From the NCBI GenBank assembly GCA_902593285.1, contig CACJHW010000002.1, positions 62,001 through 126,000 of the forward strand: a DNA stretch of 64,000 nucleotides. Direction: 5' to 3'. This document shows positions 44,097-55,930 of the stretch, in pieces. Position 1 is the first letter of the stretch, and the number at the start of each line of letters is the position of its first letter. The stretch comes from an uncultured Pelagibacteraceae bacterium (lineage in GTDB: Bacteria; Pseudomonadota; Alphaproteobacteria; Pelagibacterales; Pelagibacteraceae). The position numbers and the translations under genes were made by a program. The notes beneath the pieces were generated by a model. That model saw only the letters and a list, made by a program, of their open reading frames with translations. It did not search any database and was not told the DNA's origin.

Positions 44097-45836
44097 TTAT
44101 TTTTGAATTTGTTTTTCATAAAAACTTCTATAAAGTTTAGATTTTTTCATCAAAATTTCATGCTTACCGTTATCAACTACTTCTCCAGTGTCTATTAAAT
44201 AAATATTATTTGAATTTAATATTGTCGATAACCTATGAGCTATAACAATTGTAGTTTTATTTTTAGTTAAAATTTTAAGCGCTTCCTGAATTTTTGCTTC
44301 AGTTTCTGAATCTAAGGATGAAGTAGCTTCATCTAATAATATTATCGAGCTTTTTTTCAGCATTGCTCTTGCTATTGATAATCTTTGTTTCTCACCACCT
44401 GATAATCTTACTCCATTTTCACCTATTAATGTTTCAAATTTATTAGGAAGTTTAGAAATGAACTCGTCGCAGAATGATAACTTAGCAACTTCTAGAACTT
44501 CATCATCTGAAGCTGTTTGATTAGCATATTTTATGTTATTTTTTATTGTATCATCGAATAATGTTGTTTCTTGACTAACTAGTGAAATCTCAGATCTTAA
44601 CGAACTTAGCTTAGTTTTGTAAATTGATTGATTATCAATTGTGATATCTCCTGATTGAGCATCATAAAATCTTGGAATTAGATTTAATATCGTAGATTTT
44701 CCAGAACCACTATGACCTACTAAAGAAGTCATCTTTCCTCCTTCAAATTCTAGGTTTACTGATTTTAATGTTTTAACTTCATTAATCTCATAGGAAAAAT
44801 TTACATTTTTGAAATGTATATCTGAATTTTTTAAATAGATAGATTTTGCATCTTTGGCGTCTTTAATTAAATTTTCTTGATCAATAATTGGCAAAATCCT
44901 TGAAGCAGCTGATAGCCCTTGATTCAAAACCATATTAAGTGTGGATAAAGATCTTACAGGCTGGTAAGCAAGCATCATTGCAGCTAAGAAAGAGAAAAAG
45001 TTATTAATATCAAGTTCACCAGCAGACATTAATATACCAGAATAAAAAATTAAAATTGCGATCATTATTCCAGTTAGAACTTCCATAATTGGCGACATTC
45101 TCACAAAAACAGTTTGAATTTTTTGACTTTTTTCTTTCAATTGTTTTAGATACTTATCTGCACGGTCTTTTTCATAATTTTCTTTTTGAAAAATTTTTAC
45201 TAATTTATGATTTTTGAATAATTCAACTAAATATGTTGTTAAAAAACCAGATTTTTGTTGTGCTTCAGTTGTAACCTTACTGATTCTTTTTCCTAAAGTT
45301 TTTGCACTAATACTTGCAAGAGGAATCATGACGATAGATATAAGTGCAAGTTTCCAATTTTGAAAAAACATGACAAATAGCAAACCAATTAATGTTAGAG
45401 AGTCTTTGAAAAGTGTTAATATCGCATTACTTAATAAATTTGTAATATGCGTTACATCATAAGTAAGATTTGAAATAAATTTACCTGAATGTTTTTTATC
45501 AATTATTTGGGTATCAGTATCAATTAAATTATTGACCATATCATACTGAAGTTTTTTTTTTACCGACTCTCCGACACCAATCATTGTTGCTTTTGCGAAA
45601 TATAAAGAAAGTCCTTTTGTAGCAAATGCTAATATAATCATTAATGGAATGAAGATCAGTAAAGACTGGTCCTTTTCAATAAACAATTTTTTTATTGCAG
45701 GATCTAATAACCAAGCAATTGAGGATGTGCTACCAGCAACCAAAACTGAGAAAAAGATAGATAAAATAATTTTATCTATATACTTTTTTGAGTAATCTCT
45801 AAATAATCTTTTGTAAATTTCAGTTTTATTGATCAT
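44097..45836 (-). CDS. msbA: Lipid A export ABC transporter (MsbA-like)
   Basis: Half-transporter with six N-terminal membrane helices (residues about 20-300) fused to an ATPase domain. The ATPase has Walker A GHSGSGKSTILNLI near residue 375, signature LSGGEKQRLSIARAML near 478 and Walker B SIILLDEATSSLD. The 579 aa length and location upstream of waaA-lpxK-acyltransferase support flipping of lipid A core rather than drug export. It overlaps ubiA by 4 bases. A generic multidrug ABC exporter is the alternative. Confidence 0.86.
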   Translation of the reverse strand: MINKTEIYKRLFRDYSKKYIDKIILSIFFSVLVAGSTSSIAWLLDPAIKKLFIEKDQSLLIFIPLMIILAFATKGLSLYFAKATMIGVGESVKKKLQYDMVNNLIDTDTQIIDKKHSGKFISNLTYDVTHITNLLSNAILTLFKDSLTLIGLLFVMFFQNWKLALISIVMIPLASISAKTLGKRISKVTTEAQQKSGFLTTYLVELFKNHKLVKIFQKENYEKDRADKYLKQLKEKSQKIQTVFVRMSPIMEVLTGIMIAILIFYSGILMSAGELDINNFFSFLAAMMLAYQPVRSLSTLNMVLNQGLSAASRILPIIDQENLIKDAKDAKSIYLKNSDIHFKNVNFSYEINEVKTLKSVNLEFEGGKMTSLVGHSGSGKSTILNLIPRFYDAQSGDITIDNQSIYKTKLSSLRSEISLVSQETTLFDDTIKNNIKYANQTASDDEVLEVAKLSFCDEFISKLPNKFETLIGENGVRLSGGEKQRLSIARAMLKKSSIILLDEATSSLDSETEAKIQEALKILTKNKTTIVIAHRLSTILNSNNIYLIDTGEVVDNGKHEILMKKSKLYRSFYEKQIQK

Positions 45837-46696
45837 AAAATTTTTACAATTAAAATATTTAAAAAAATAATTAATCCAAAAAAATTGTTGCTTTTAAATG
45901 CCTTCAAACAACTAGAAGGATTTTTTAAATCGAATATTTTAATTTGATAAAATAAATGTAATATTGGAAAAATGAATAAAATAAAATAAAGGTAATTAAA
46001 TTTCATATAAACCCCCCCAATACAAAAAAAAGATATAAAAATTATATAGCATGAGAATAAAAATTTTTTTGCTTTTCCTTTAAATTTAATTGACGTTGAT
46101 TTTAATCCAATTATTTCATCATCTTTAATATCTTGATATCCATAAATGGTGTCATATCCCAGTGTCCAAAATATGGCTCCCAAATAGAACAGAATTGGCA
46201 TCAAATCCATTTGACCTTTAATTGAAGTCCATCCAAGAATTAATCCATAGTTGAAAGTAATCCCTAAAAATAGTTGAGGCCAATAAGTATATCTTTTCAT
46301 CAGTGGGTATGTAAATGCAAGTGGCATTGAGCCTAAAGCTAAAATTATAGTAAAGAAATTAAAATTTATTAAAACCATCAAAGCCATTAAACATATTAAT
46401 ACTGAATAAATAATCCCAAGTTTTACAGATATTTTGCCTGAAGCTATTGGACGATCTTTTGTACGAAATACTTTTGCATCGAATTCTTTATCTAAAATAT
46501 CATTTACTATACATCCAGCTGATCTCATTAGCACAGACCCTAAAAAAAATAAAATTATGTAAAAGAAATACAAATTTAAATTTTCATTAAAATCATAAGC
46601 TAAAGTTAAACCCCATACACAGGGCCAAAATAACAACATAAAGCCAATTGGTTTTTTTAGCCTGGTTAAATGAATAAAAAGTTTTAATTGGTTCAT
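45833..46696 (-). CDS. ubiA: 4-hydroxybenzoate polyprenyltransferase
   Basis: Membrane enzyme that prenylates 4-hydroxybenzoate in ubiquinone synthesis. The 287 aa protein has about eight hydrophobic segments and the two aspartate motifs: NDILDKEFDAKVFRTKDRPIASG near residue 65 and DTIYGYQDIKDDEI near 183. RPIASG separates UbiA from haem O synthase (which lies elsewhere in this window). First gene of the minus-strand block leading into msbA, with a 4-base overlap. Confidence 0.92.
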   Translation of the reverse strand: MNQLKLFIHLTRLKKPIGFMLLFWPCVWGLTLAYDFNENLNLYFFYIILFFLGSVLMRSAGCIVNDILDKEFDAKVFRTKDRPIASGKISVKLGIIYSVLICLMALMVLINFNFFTIILALGSMPLAFTYPLMKRYTYWPQLFLGITFNYGLILGWTSIKGQMDLMPILFYLGAIFWTLGYDTIYGYQDIKDDEIIGLKSTSIKFKGKAKKFLFSCYIIFISFFCIGGVYMKFNYLYFILFIFPILHLFYQIKIFDLKNPSSCLKAFKSNNFFGLIIFLNILIVKIL

Positions 46697-46748
46697 AATA
46701 TTTTACTTGTAAATAACAAAGCCTAGATTCATAATCAAATTGATTCGT

Positions 46749-47153
46749 ATGAATATAGATTACACAGTCACGGCATTAATGTTTCCAGCAATTCCTTTGA
46801 TGATGGCTGTTTATAGTAATAGATTTCATTCTTTGAGTATATTAGTTAGACAGCTCCACGATGAACATGTTTATGAAAAACATATTCCCCCAGAATGGAA
46901 AAAACAGTTTATCAATCTTAGTGGCAGGATAACTCTTTTAAGATGGACAATACTTTTTGCCTCATTTGGATTTCTTTTTAATATGTTGACTGTATTTGCA
47001 CTCTACTTAGATGAGGTTTTTTTGGCTCGAGTAATTTTTGGTTCATGTTGCTTATCAATGATTATTTCAATAATATTTTTTATCAGAGAGATACAAATAT
47101 CAACTAACGCACTTAAGCTTCATATGTCAGATATGGATGTTGATGTTAATTAG
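46749..47153 (+). CDS. DUF2721 membrane protein
   Basis: A 134 aa protein. I use ATG at 46749 instead of TTG at 46740. It has three hydrophobic segments and the family text LMFPAIPLMMAVYSNRFHSLSILVRQLHDEH near residues 10-40, with RITLLRWTILFASFGF near 63. This matches the DUF2721 family, whose function is not known. Divergent from ubiA; its stop lies inside the 3' end of the convergent quinone reductase gene (8-base overlap). Confidence 0.78.
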   Translation: MNIDYTVTALMFPAIPLMMAVYSNRFHSLSILVRQLHDEHVYEKHIPPEWKKQFINLSGRITLLRWTILFASFGFLFNMLTVFALYLDEVFLARVIFGSCCLSMIISIIFFIREIQISTNALKLHMSDMDVDVN

Positions 47154-48120
47154 GAACAATTATAGCTGGTCCTAGAATTTTTCTTCCTTCCAGATCTTGA
47201 TGAGCTTGTATAACGTCTTCTAATTTATATTTTTTAAATATTTTAATTTTAACTTTACCAGAGCTAATTTTTTCAAACATTATTTTTGAAGCTTCATTTA
47301 ATTCCTCTCTAGTTGATAGGTATTGTTGCATTGATGGTCTTACAAGATAAAGTCCTTTTGGCTGAAGAACCTTTGGAACATTTATATCTGACAATGGTCC
47401 AGATGCATTTCCAAATGAAACCATCATTCCTCTAACTGCTAAGCATTGAATAGATCTATCCAATGTATCTTTACCCACACCATCGTATATAACAGGCACA
47501 CCTTTACCATTTGTAATTTCTAAAACTCTATTAGCAAAATCTTCTTTATTATAATTTATTACATGATCGTAACCATTTTCTTTTGCTATATTTAATTTTT
47601 CATCTGATCCAACTGTACCAATAACAGTACAACCTAAACTTTTTGCCCACTGTCCAAAAATCTGGCCAACACCGCCAGCAGCTGCGTGGAATAAAATTGT
47701 TTCTCCTGATTTAACAGGATAAGTTTTATGCAAAAGATAAAAAGTTGTTAATCCTTTTGTCATTAAAGTTGCTGCTATTTCAAGATCAACACCATCTGGT
47801 ACCTTTACCAAATTCTTAATTGGGTAATTTCTATGTGAACAATAAGATCCTAAAGGAATACCTGCATAGGAAATTTTATCTCCAACTTTAAAGCCTTTTA
47901 CGTTATCTCCAACATCAGTAATAACTCCAGCACCTTCCAAACCCAAGCCAATCGGTAGTTTTAATGGGTACAAACCCGATCTATGGTAAGTATCAATATA
48001 GTTAAGACCAATTGCTTTTTGTTCAATAGTTACTTGATCTGGGCCAGGCTTATCTAAAGATATTTCTTTAACTTCTAAAACTTCAGGTCCACCAGTTTTA
48101 TTAATTTCTACAGCTTTCAT
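47146..48120 (-). CDS. NADPH:quinone reductase, zinc-free MDR family
   Basis: Medium-chain dehydrogenase/reductase of 324 aa. It has the quinone-reductase pattern GLNYIDTYHRSGLYP near residue 40, the NADPH-binding AAAGGVGQIFGQWAKSLG near 145 and GLTTFYLLHKTYP. No structural or catalytic zinc cysteines are seen. It probably reduces quinones or reactive carbonyls by NADPH. It lies 3 bases after the pirin gene on the minus strand; both may serve redox or stress functions. Confidence 0.9.
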   Translation of the reverse strand: MKAVEINKTGGPEVLEVKEISLDKPGPDQVTIEQKAIGLNYIDTYHRSGLYPLKLPIGLGLEGAGVITDVGDNVKGFKVGDKISYAGIPLGSYCSHRNYPIKNLVKVPDGVDLEIAATLMTKGLTTFYLLHKTYPVKSGETILFHAAAGGVGQIFGQWAKSLGCTVIGTVGSDEKLNIAKENGYDHVINYNKEDFANRVLEITNGKGVPVIYDGVGKDTLDRSIQCLAVRGMMVSFGNASGPLSDINVPKVLQPKGLYLVRPSMQQYLSTREELNEASKIMFEKISSGKVKIKIFKKYKLEDVIQAHQDLEGRKILGPAIIVPN

Positions 48121-48123
48121 AAT

Positions 48124-48960
48124 TTATTTTACAAACGTACCATTATGATAATCTTGAACTGCTTGCAAGATCTCTGCTTTAGTATTCATTACAAAGGGTC
48201 CACCTCTAGCTATTTCCTCATTTATTGGCTTACCCGAAATCATTAAAAACTTAGCATTTGATTTAGCTTTAACGTTTAAATTTTCACCCTTAGTTAATAA
48301 TATTAAAGTACTATCTGTTATTTTATTGTGTTTATCTTTTCCAATTTCTATTTCACCATTAATCAAATAAATAAACGTATTGTGAGTAGATGGTAATTTA
48401 AAATTAAACTCTTTATCTTTATTTAATTCTACATCAAAATAAATTGGCTCAACGTTATGACCTTTTACTGGTCCTTCAGCTGTTTCAAATTTTCCAGCTA
48501 TTACTTTAACTTGTTTATCATCCTCTTTGTGAACACTCATTTTATCTGCATCAATATAAATGTATTCAGGTTTACTCATTTTTAATTTAGCAGGCATGTT
48601 AATCCATAATTGAAAACCATGAAGTTTTCCTTCTTTCATAGCAGGCATTTCAGAATGAATAATTCCACTCCCAGTTTTCATCCATTGAACGTCTCCTGAA
48701 GTCATTCTACCTTCACCACCTGTACTATCTTTATGTTCAAAATCTCCAGCTAACATATAAGTAACCGTTTCAATTCCTCGATGAGGGTGGGGTGGAAAAC
48801 CTGCAATATAATCCTCACTATTTTCTGATCCAAATTCATCAAGCATCAAGAAAGGATCAAAGTAATTTGGTTCAACACCAATACTTCTTTTCAATTTAAC
48901 TCCAGCACCATCAGAAGCTGGGATAGGCTTAATAATTTTACTGACTTCAATATTTTTCAT
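48124..48960 (-). CDS. Pirin-family protein
   Basis: Cupin-fold, non-haem iron protein of 278 aa; some members are quercetin dioxygenases or bind regulators. The N-terminal cupin has the metal-binding pattern FPPHPHRGIETVTYML near residue 55 and GSGIIHSEMP near 97, with His and Glu ligands in place. The C-terminal cupin ends in ARGGPFVMNTKAEI, the typical pirin tail. It precedes the quinone reductase gene by 3 bases and follows the HAD gene by 20 bases. Substrate is unknown. Confidence 0.93.
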   Translation of the reverse strand: MKNIEVSKIIKPIPASDGAGVKLKRSIGVEPNYFDPFLMLDEFGSENSEDYIAGFPPHPHRGIETVTYMLAGDFEHKDSTGGEGRMTSGDVQWMKTGSGIIHSEMPAMKEGKLHGFQLWINMPAKLKMSKPEYIYIDADKMSVHKEDDKQVKVIAGKFETAEGPVKGHNVEPIYFDVELNKDKEFNFKLPSTHNTFIYLINGEIEIGKDKHNKITDSTLILLTKGENLNVKAKSNAKFLMISGKPINEEIARGGPFVMNTKAEILQAVQDYHNGTFVK

Positions 48961-48980
48961 ACTTCGTAAATAAGAATTTT

Positions 48981-49643
48981 TTATATTATATCAAGTATCT
49001 TACTAAGATCCTCGATTTGATGTTTTGGCACATAATCTAGATTGTCAAAAATAATATTATTTCTATTAACCCAAATAGAATTATAACCATAGTTTCCACC
49101 CCCCGAAACATCCCAAGTGTTCGCGCTCAAAAATACTACTTCCTGTTTTTTAATTTGATATTTCTTAATCGGTATATCATAGACCCTAGCGTCTGGTTTA
49201 TAAATTCCTACTTCTTCAATAGAAAAAAGATCATCAAAAATATTTTCTAAATTATTACTCTCTACTAATTTAGCAAGAAGGGTGGGAGTACCATTTGAAA
49301 GAATAGAGATTTTTAAGTTTTTTTCTTTAAGTGATTTTAAAACTTCAGGTACTTCTTTAAATGGTGACAGAATTCTATAAAGATCTAATAACTCATTTCT
49401 CATAGAAGAGTCTATTTGATAAACTTTCATTGATTTATCTAAACTATCCCCTGTCACTTGCCAAAAGTCTTGATGTCTTTTCATCAAACTTCGAAGCCAG
49501 GTATATTCTAATTGTGTAGTTCTCCAATAATTAGCAAAACCTTCCCACTTATCACCAATTTTATTTTTGCATTTTTCAGCAGCTGAATTGACATCAAATA
49601 AAGTGCCATAAGCATCAAAAATTATTGCTTTAATATTTTTCAT
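48981..49643 (-). CDS. Haloacid dehalogenase type II family hydrolase
   Basis: HAD enzyme of 220 aa with a class-I cap. Motif I is IIFDAYGTLFDVNSA near residue 8; the subgroup-specific WRTTQLEYTWLRSLM lies near 40, motif II in SILSNGT near 115, a lysine near 150 in GIYKPDARVY, and motif III/IV in FLSANTWDVSGGGNYG near 173. These match L-2-haloacid dehalogenases, which release halide from short haloacids. Such an activity is plausible in seawater, but the substrate is inferred. Divergent from rsmE across 16 bases. Confidence 0.88.
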   Translation of the reverse strand: MKNIKAIIFDAYGTLFDVNSAAEKCKNKIGDKWEGFANYWRTTQLEYTWLRSLMKRHQDFWQVTGDSLDKSMKVYQIDSSMRNELLDLYRILSPFKEVPEVLKSLKEKNLKISILSNGTPTLLAKLVESNNLENIFDDLFSIEEVGIYKPDARVYDIPIKKYQIKKQEVVFLSANTWDVSGGGNYGYNSIWVNRNNIIFDNLDYVPKHQIEDLSKILDII

Positions 49644-49659
49644 AAATTAACTTATCAAT

Positions 49660-50358
49660 ATGAGTAATATTAGATTATTTTATCCAAAAAGTTTATATCT
49701 TAATTTGATTGACAAACTTGGTAAATCTCAATCTCACTATGTTTCAAAAGTTATGAGACTTAAAGAGAAAGAAGTTTTTTCTCTGTTTAATAGTAGTGGA
49801 GAATGGGAAGCGAAAATCTTAAATATCACAAAAAGTATAGTTGAATTTAATGTTACGAAAAAATTAAGACAGAAAGAAAATGCCAAAGATCTCTGGCTAG
49901 CTTTCTCTCCAATCAAATCAAATTACTTTAATTTTATGATCCAAAAAGCTACAGAGCTTGGTGTAACTAAGTTTATACCAGTCATTTTTGAAAGAACAAT
50001 TGTTAGAAAGATAAATAAAGAGAGATTGGAAAAAGTAATCATAGAAGCTGCCGAACAATCAAATAGAATAACAGTTCCATCAATTGAGAATCCTCAAAAA
50101 TTAAAAAGCTTTCTGAATAATGATATGGATTTAATATTTACTGATCTCAACACTACTAATACAAAAATTGACATTAAAAAGTTAACTACAAAACCTACTT
50201 GTGTAATAATAGGACCAGAGGGAGATTTTTCTGAGGGGGAAAGGGATGAGATTCTTAAATTTAGTGGTGTTCAGTCTATTAAAATCAATGAAAACATATT
50301 GAGATCTGAAACGGCTGTAATTTCTGCTTTATCGATCATAAATTACGCCATTAATTGA
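49660..50358 (+). CDS. rsmE: 16S rRNA (uracil-1498-N3)-methyltransferase
   Basis: SPOUT-type methyltransferase of 232 aa that modifies U1498 of 16S rRNA. The N-terminal PUA-like part contains SQSHYVSKVMRLK near residue 24. The knotted SAM-binding part has LGVTKFIPVIFERTIV near 104, VIIGPEGDFSEGERDEI near 185 and ILRSETAVISALSIINYAI at the end, all diagnostic. It stands before the cytochrome oxidase operon, with a gap of about 60 bases holding that promoter. Confidence 0.95.
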   Translation: MSNIRLFYPKSLYLNLIDKLGKSQSHYVSKVMRLKEKEVFSLFNSSGEWEAKILNITKSIVEFNVTKKLRQKENAKDLWLAFSPIKSNYFNFMIQKATELGVTKFIPVIFERTIVRKINKERLEKVIIEAAEQSNRITVPSIENPQKLKSFLNNDMDLIFTDLNTTNTKIDIKKLTTKPTCVIIGPEGDFSEGERDEILKFSGVQSIKINENILRSETAVISALSIINYAIN

Positions 50359-50419
50359 TATTTTGTCGCTAAAAGTAAAAGTGTATTTTTTTAAAAGACG
50401 CTCTATATAGGGTAAAAAA

Positions 50420-52872
<2,453 letters not shown>

Positions 52873-52905
52873 ATATAGCAAACAAGATTTTTTAACTTTA
52901 AATTA

Positions 52906-53817
52906 ATGATTAAGTCTAAATTAAAAAATAGAAACTTATCTCAAGAAGACGCCTTTAATTTATCTGAATTATTTAAATTAATGAAACCAAGAGTAATGTC
53001 TTTGGTTATCTTTACATGCGCAGTTGGATTGTTAATGGCTCCAAATATAATTCCAACAAAAGATGCAATTCTTGGTATAATTTTAGTTTCAATTGGGGCA
53101 GGAGCAGCAGGAGCCTTAAATATGTGGTACGAGTCAGATTTAGATGCTCTTATGACAAGAACTTGTTTGAGACCAATTCCGACAGGCAAGGTAAACAGAA
53201 ATCAAGCATTAGTATTCGGAATTTCTCTTTCAATTTTTTCTGTAATTGCACTTGATTATTATTCAAACAGAATATCAGCTAGTTTATTACTTTTCACTAT
53301 TTTGTTTTACGTGTTTGTCTATACAATTTGGTTAAAGAGAAAAACTCCTCAAAATATAGTTATTGGAGGAGCCGCTGGAGCATTACCACCAGTTATTGGT
53401 TGGACTATAGCTACAAATTCTCTAACTTTTGAGCCAATTACATTCTTTTTAATTATATTCTTTTGGACGCCTTCACATTTTTGGGCTTTAAGTTTGTATA
53501 AATCAGATGATTACAAAAAAGCGAAGATTCCAATGCTTCCACTAACAAGTGGTATAGAGAGTACAAAATTAAATATATTTGTCTATTCTTTAACAATGTT
53601 GCCAGTAATTGTTTTACCTTATGCTATTGGCTTTGTGGGCATAACTTTTTTAATCCCATCATTAATTTTGACAATTTATTATAATTATTTATGTTTCGAA
53701 CTTTATAAATTTAAAAAAAATAAATTTGACGCAAAAAAAGCAAAATCTATTTTTGGATATTCAATTTTGTATCTATTTTTAATTTTTGTTCTTTTTTTAA
53801 TTGATAAAATTTTATGA
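52906..53817 (+). CDS. ctaB: Protoheme IX farnesyltransferase (haem O synthase)
   Basis: Adds a farnesyl tail to haem B for the oxidase. The 303 aa membrane protein has the prenyltransferase motif NMWYESDLDALMTRTCLRPIPTG near residue 70 and TPSHFWALSLYKSDDYKKAKIPMLP near 190, typical of CtaB/CyoE and not UbiA. It lies 33 bases after coxA, and its stop overlaps the start of the tiny membrane protein gene by 4 bases (ATGA). Confidence 0.96.
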   Translation: MIKSKLKNRNLSQEDAFNLSELFKLMKPRVMSLVIFTCAVGLLMAPNIIPTKDAILGIILVSIGAGAAGALNMWYESDLDALMTRTCLRPIPTGKVNRNQALVFGISLSIFSVIALDYYSNRISASLLLFTILFYVFVYTIWLKRKTPQNIVIGGAAGALPPVIGWTIATNSLTFEPITFFLIIFFWTPSHFWALSLYKSDDYKKAKIPMLPLTSGIESTKLNIFVYSLTMLPVIVLPYAIGFVGITFLIPSLILTIYYNYLCFELYKFKKNKFDAKKAKSIFGYSILYLFLIFVLFLIDKIL

Positions 53818-53939
53818 TAACGCCTGACAAGAAAACAAAGAAAAAAAATATCATAACTGCAATAGCAATTTTAGCTTTTATGGTATTTTTATTTGTATTT
53901 ACTTTATACAACGTTGGAGTATTTGATAGACAAATATGA
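53814..53939 (+). CDS. Tiny single-helix membrane protein in the oxidase operon (CoxF-like)
   Basis: This 41 aa gene is below the ORF cutoff. It begins at ATG 53814, overlapping the ctaB stop as ATGA, and ends at TGA 53939, overlapping the ctaG ATG in the same way. The protein has a basic N-terminus (DKKTKKKN), one membrane helix of about 20 residues and a short tail NVGVFDRQI. Many alphaproteobacteria carry a small CoxF-type protein in exactly this position between ctaB and ctaG; equivalence here is by position and shape. It is probably an assembly accessory. Confidence 0.78.
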   Translation: MITPDKKTKKKNIITAIAILAFMVFLFVFTLYNVGVFDRQI

Positions 53940-54469
53940 TTAAAAGTAAAACATTAACTCCTTTACTTTTGGCTGGGATTTTTGTCCTTATGTTGGGATT
54001 GTCTTTTGCGGCAGTGCCTTTGTATGATCTGTTTTGTAGAGTTACAGGCTTTGGTGGAACAACTCAGGTATCTAAAGAGGCTCCAAAAATAGTTTTAGAT
54101 AAGGTAGTTAGCGTGAGGTTTGATACAAATGTAAACAATCTTAATTGGAATTTCAAAGCAAAATCAAACGTAATTGATGTGAAAGTTGGCCAGGTCAACA
54201 GAATAGAGTTTGAAGTTGAGAATATTGGAGACGAAACGACTTATGGTGTAGCAAGTTTTAACGTTTCACCAGCAAGTTTTGGTAAATATTATAGTAAATT
54301 AGGATGTTTTTGCTTTGAAAAACAAGAGTTGAAGGCTGGTGAGAAGGCTACTTATGTAATGACTTTTTATTTAGACCCTGAACTTGTAAACGATCCAACA
54401 ACGAAAAATCTACAAGATGTAACCATGTCGTATACTTTTTTCTCGACAGATTACTATAAACAATCATAA
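53936..54469 (+). CDS. ctaG: Cytochrome c oxidase assembly protein CtaG/Cox11
   Basis: Membrane-anchored copper chaperone that delivers CuB to subunit I. The 177 aa protein has one N-terminal helix with LGLSFAAVPLYDLFCRVTGFGG near residue 20 and the copper-binding motif GCFCFEKQ near 122, followed by the immunoglobulin-like domain end VTMSYTFF. It overlaps the tiny CoxF-like gene by 4 bases and lies 9 bases before coxC. Confidence 0.95.
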   Translation: MIKSKTLTPLLLAGIFVLMLGLSFAAVPLYDLFCRVTGFGGTTQVSKEAPKIVLDKVVSVRFDTNVNNLNWNFKAKSNVIDVKVGQVNRIEFEVENIGDETTYGVASFNVSPASFGKYYSKLGCFCFEKQELKAGEKATYVMTFYLDPELVNDPTTKNLQDVTMSYTFFSTDYYKQS

Positions 54470-54478
54470 TCACGAAAA

Positions 54479-55267
54479 ATGTCAGCAGAAAAAAAACACG
54501 ATTACCACTTAGTTGATCCAAGCCCTTGGCCAATCTATACATCCTTTGCATGCTTAGTATTAGCTATAGGTGCAATTTTTTATATGCATAACGGTATTTC
54601 ATGGGGAATGTATCTTGGTTTAGCTTTATTAATTTATGGTGCATATATGTGGTTTAGAGATGTAGTAATCGAAGCTGAACATCAAGGTCATCATACTCCA
54701 GTTGTTCAAATTCATCATAGATATGGAATGACTTTATTTATTGCTTCAGAGGTAATGTTCTTTGTTGCATGGTTCTGGGCTTATTTTGATATAAGTTTGT
54801 TTCCAAATGAATTTGTTGGAAATGTATGGCCACCAAAAGACATTGAAACATTTGATCCTTGGGATATCCCTTTAATAAATACTTTAGTTTTATTATTATC
54901 AGGAACAACTGTTACTTGGGCTCATCACGCTTTATTAGAAGATGATAGAAAAGGATTTATACAAGGTTTAACACTAACTGTTATTCTTGGCTTCTTTTTT
55001 ACATTATTGCAAGCATATGAATACCATCATGCAACTTTTACCTACTCGGGCCATATTTATGGAGCAGTTTTTTACATGGCAACAGGTTTTCATGGTTTTC
55101 ACGTCATAATTGGAACGATATTTTTGGCAGTATGTTTGTGGAGAGGAAGACTTGGTCATTTCACAAAGGATCATCATTTTGGATTTGAAGCAGCTGCTTG
55201 GTACTGGCATTTTGTTGACGTAGTGTGGCTATTCTTATTTGCTGCAATTTATATTTGGGGAAGTTAA
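54479..55267 (+). CDS. coxC: Cytochrome c oxidase subunit III
   Basis: Third core subunit of the aa3 oxidase, stabilising proton uptake. The 262 aa protein has seven membrane helices. Typical motifs are HLVDPSPWPIYTS at the N-terminus, RYGMTLFIASEVMFFVAWFWAYFD near residue 80 and GFHGFHVIIGTIFL with AAAWYWHFVDVVWLFLF near the end. Start ATG lies 9 bases after ctaG. Confidence 0.97.
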   Translation: MSAEKKHDYHLVDPSPWPIYTSFACLVLAIGAIFYMHNGISWGMYLGLALLIYGAYMWFRDVVIEAEHQGHHTPVVQIHHRYGMTLFIASEVMFFVAWFWAYFDISLFPNEFVGNVWPPKDIETFDPWDIPLINTLVLLLSGTTVTWAHHALLEDDRKGFIQGLTLTVILGFFFTLLQAYEYHHATFTYSGHIYGAVFYMATGFHGFHVIIGTIFLAVCLWRGRLGHFTKDHHFGFEAAAWYWHFVDVVWLFLFAAIYIWGS

Positions 55268-55276
55268 TATTTATCC

Positions 55277-55930
55277 TTGAAGAATAAATTACTATTTTCA
55301 GTTTTTGTTTATTTTATTATTTTAACTCTTATCTCTCTTGGGTTCTGGCAAATTTATAGATTAAATTGGAAATTAGAGTTAATTGAGCAAATAGAAAATT
55401 CCCTAAAAAATGATCCTGTAGAATTGACTAGTATTGAAAAAAAAAATTATCTTAGAATAAAAACAAGTGGAGAAATTGATTTTGATAAACAAATTTACTT
55501 ATATAATTTAAATGATACAGGTAAACCTGGATTTGAAGTAATTAATCCAATAAAAATTGGTGATGAAAACTACTTAATAAATAGGGGATGGATACCTTTT
55601 GAAAAAAAAGACTTACCTGAAATAAAATTAGTTGATCAAAATCAAATAGTTGGCACTCTTATGCTGCAAACAAAACCAAGCACATTTAAGCCAGAAAACG
55701 ATATTGAGAAAAATTATTGGTTTACTTTGAACAGAGAAGATATTTTAAAATTCACTGGAAGAAATTTTTCAGAGTATGTGATTTATTTAAACGGTGAATA
55801 CAAAACTCCAAAACCAAGAGTGATCACTGCTAAAATTTCAAATAATCACAAGAAGTATGCAATTACTTGGTTTTCTATGGCGATTTCAATCCTTTTAATA
55901 TATTTATATTTTAGAAAAAAAAATTATTAA
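55277..55930 (+). CDS. SURF1-family cytochrome oxidase biogenesis protein, TTG start
   Basis: Helps insert haem A into the oxidase. The 217 aa protein has one helix at each end (residues about 6-26 and 190-211). Motifs are LISLGFWQIYRLNWKLELI near residue 15, GFEVINPIKIGDENYLINRGWIP near 78 and ITWFSMAISILLIYLYF at the end. The only start that keeps the first helix is TTG at 55277; no ATG is available nearby, so I accept it. It abuts thrC (TAA-ATG). Confidence 0.9.
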   Translation: MKNKLLFSVFVYFIILTLISLGFWQIYRLNWKLELIEQIENSLKNDPVELTSIEKKNYLRIKTSGEIDFDKQIYLYNLNDTGKPGFEVINPIKIGDENYLINRGWIPFEKKDLPEIKLVDQNQIVGTLMLQTKPSTFKPENDIEKNYWFTLNREDILKFTGRNFSEYVIYLNGEYKTPKPRVITAKISNNHKKYAITWFSMAISILLIYLYFRKKNY

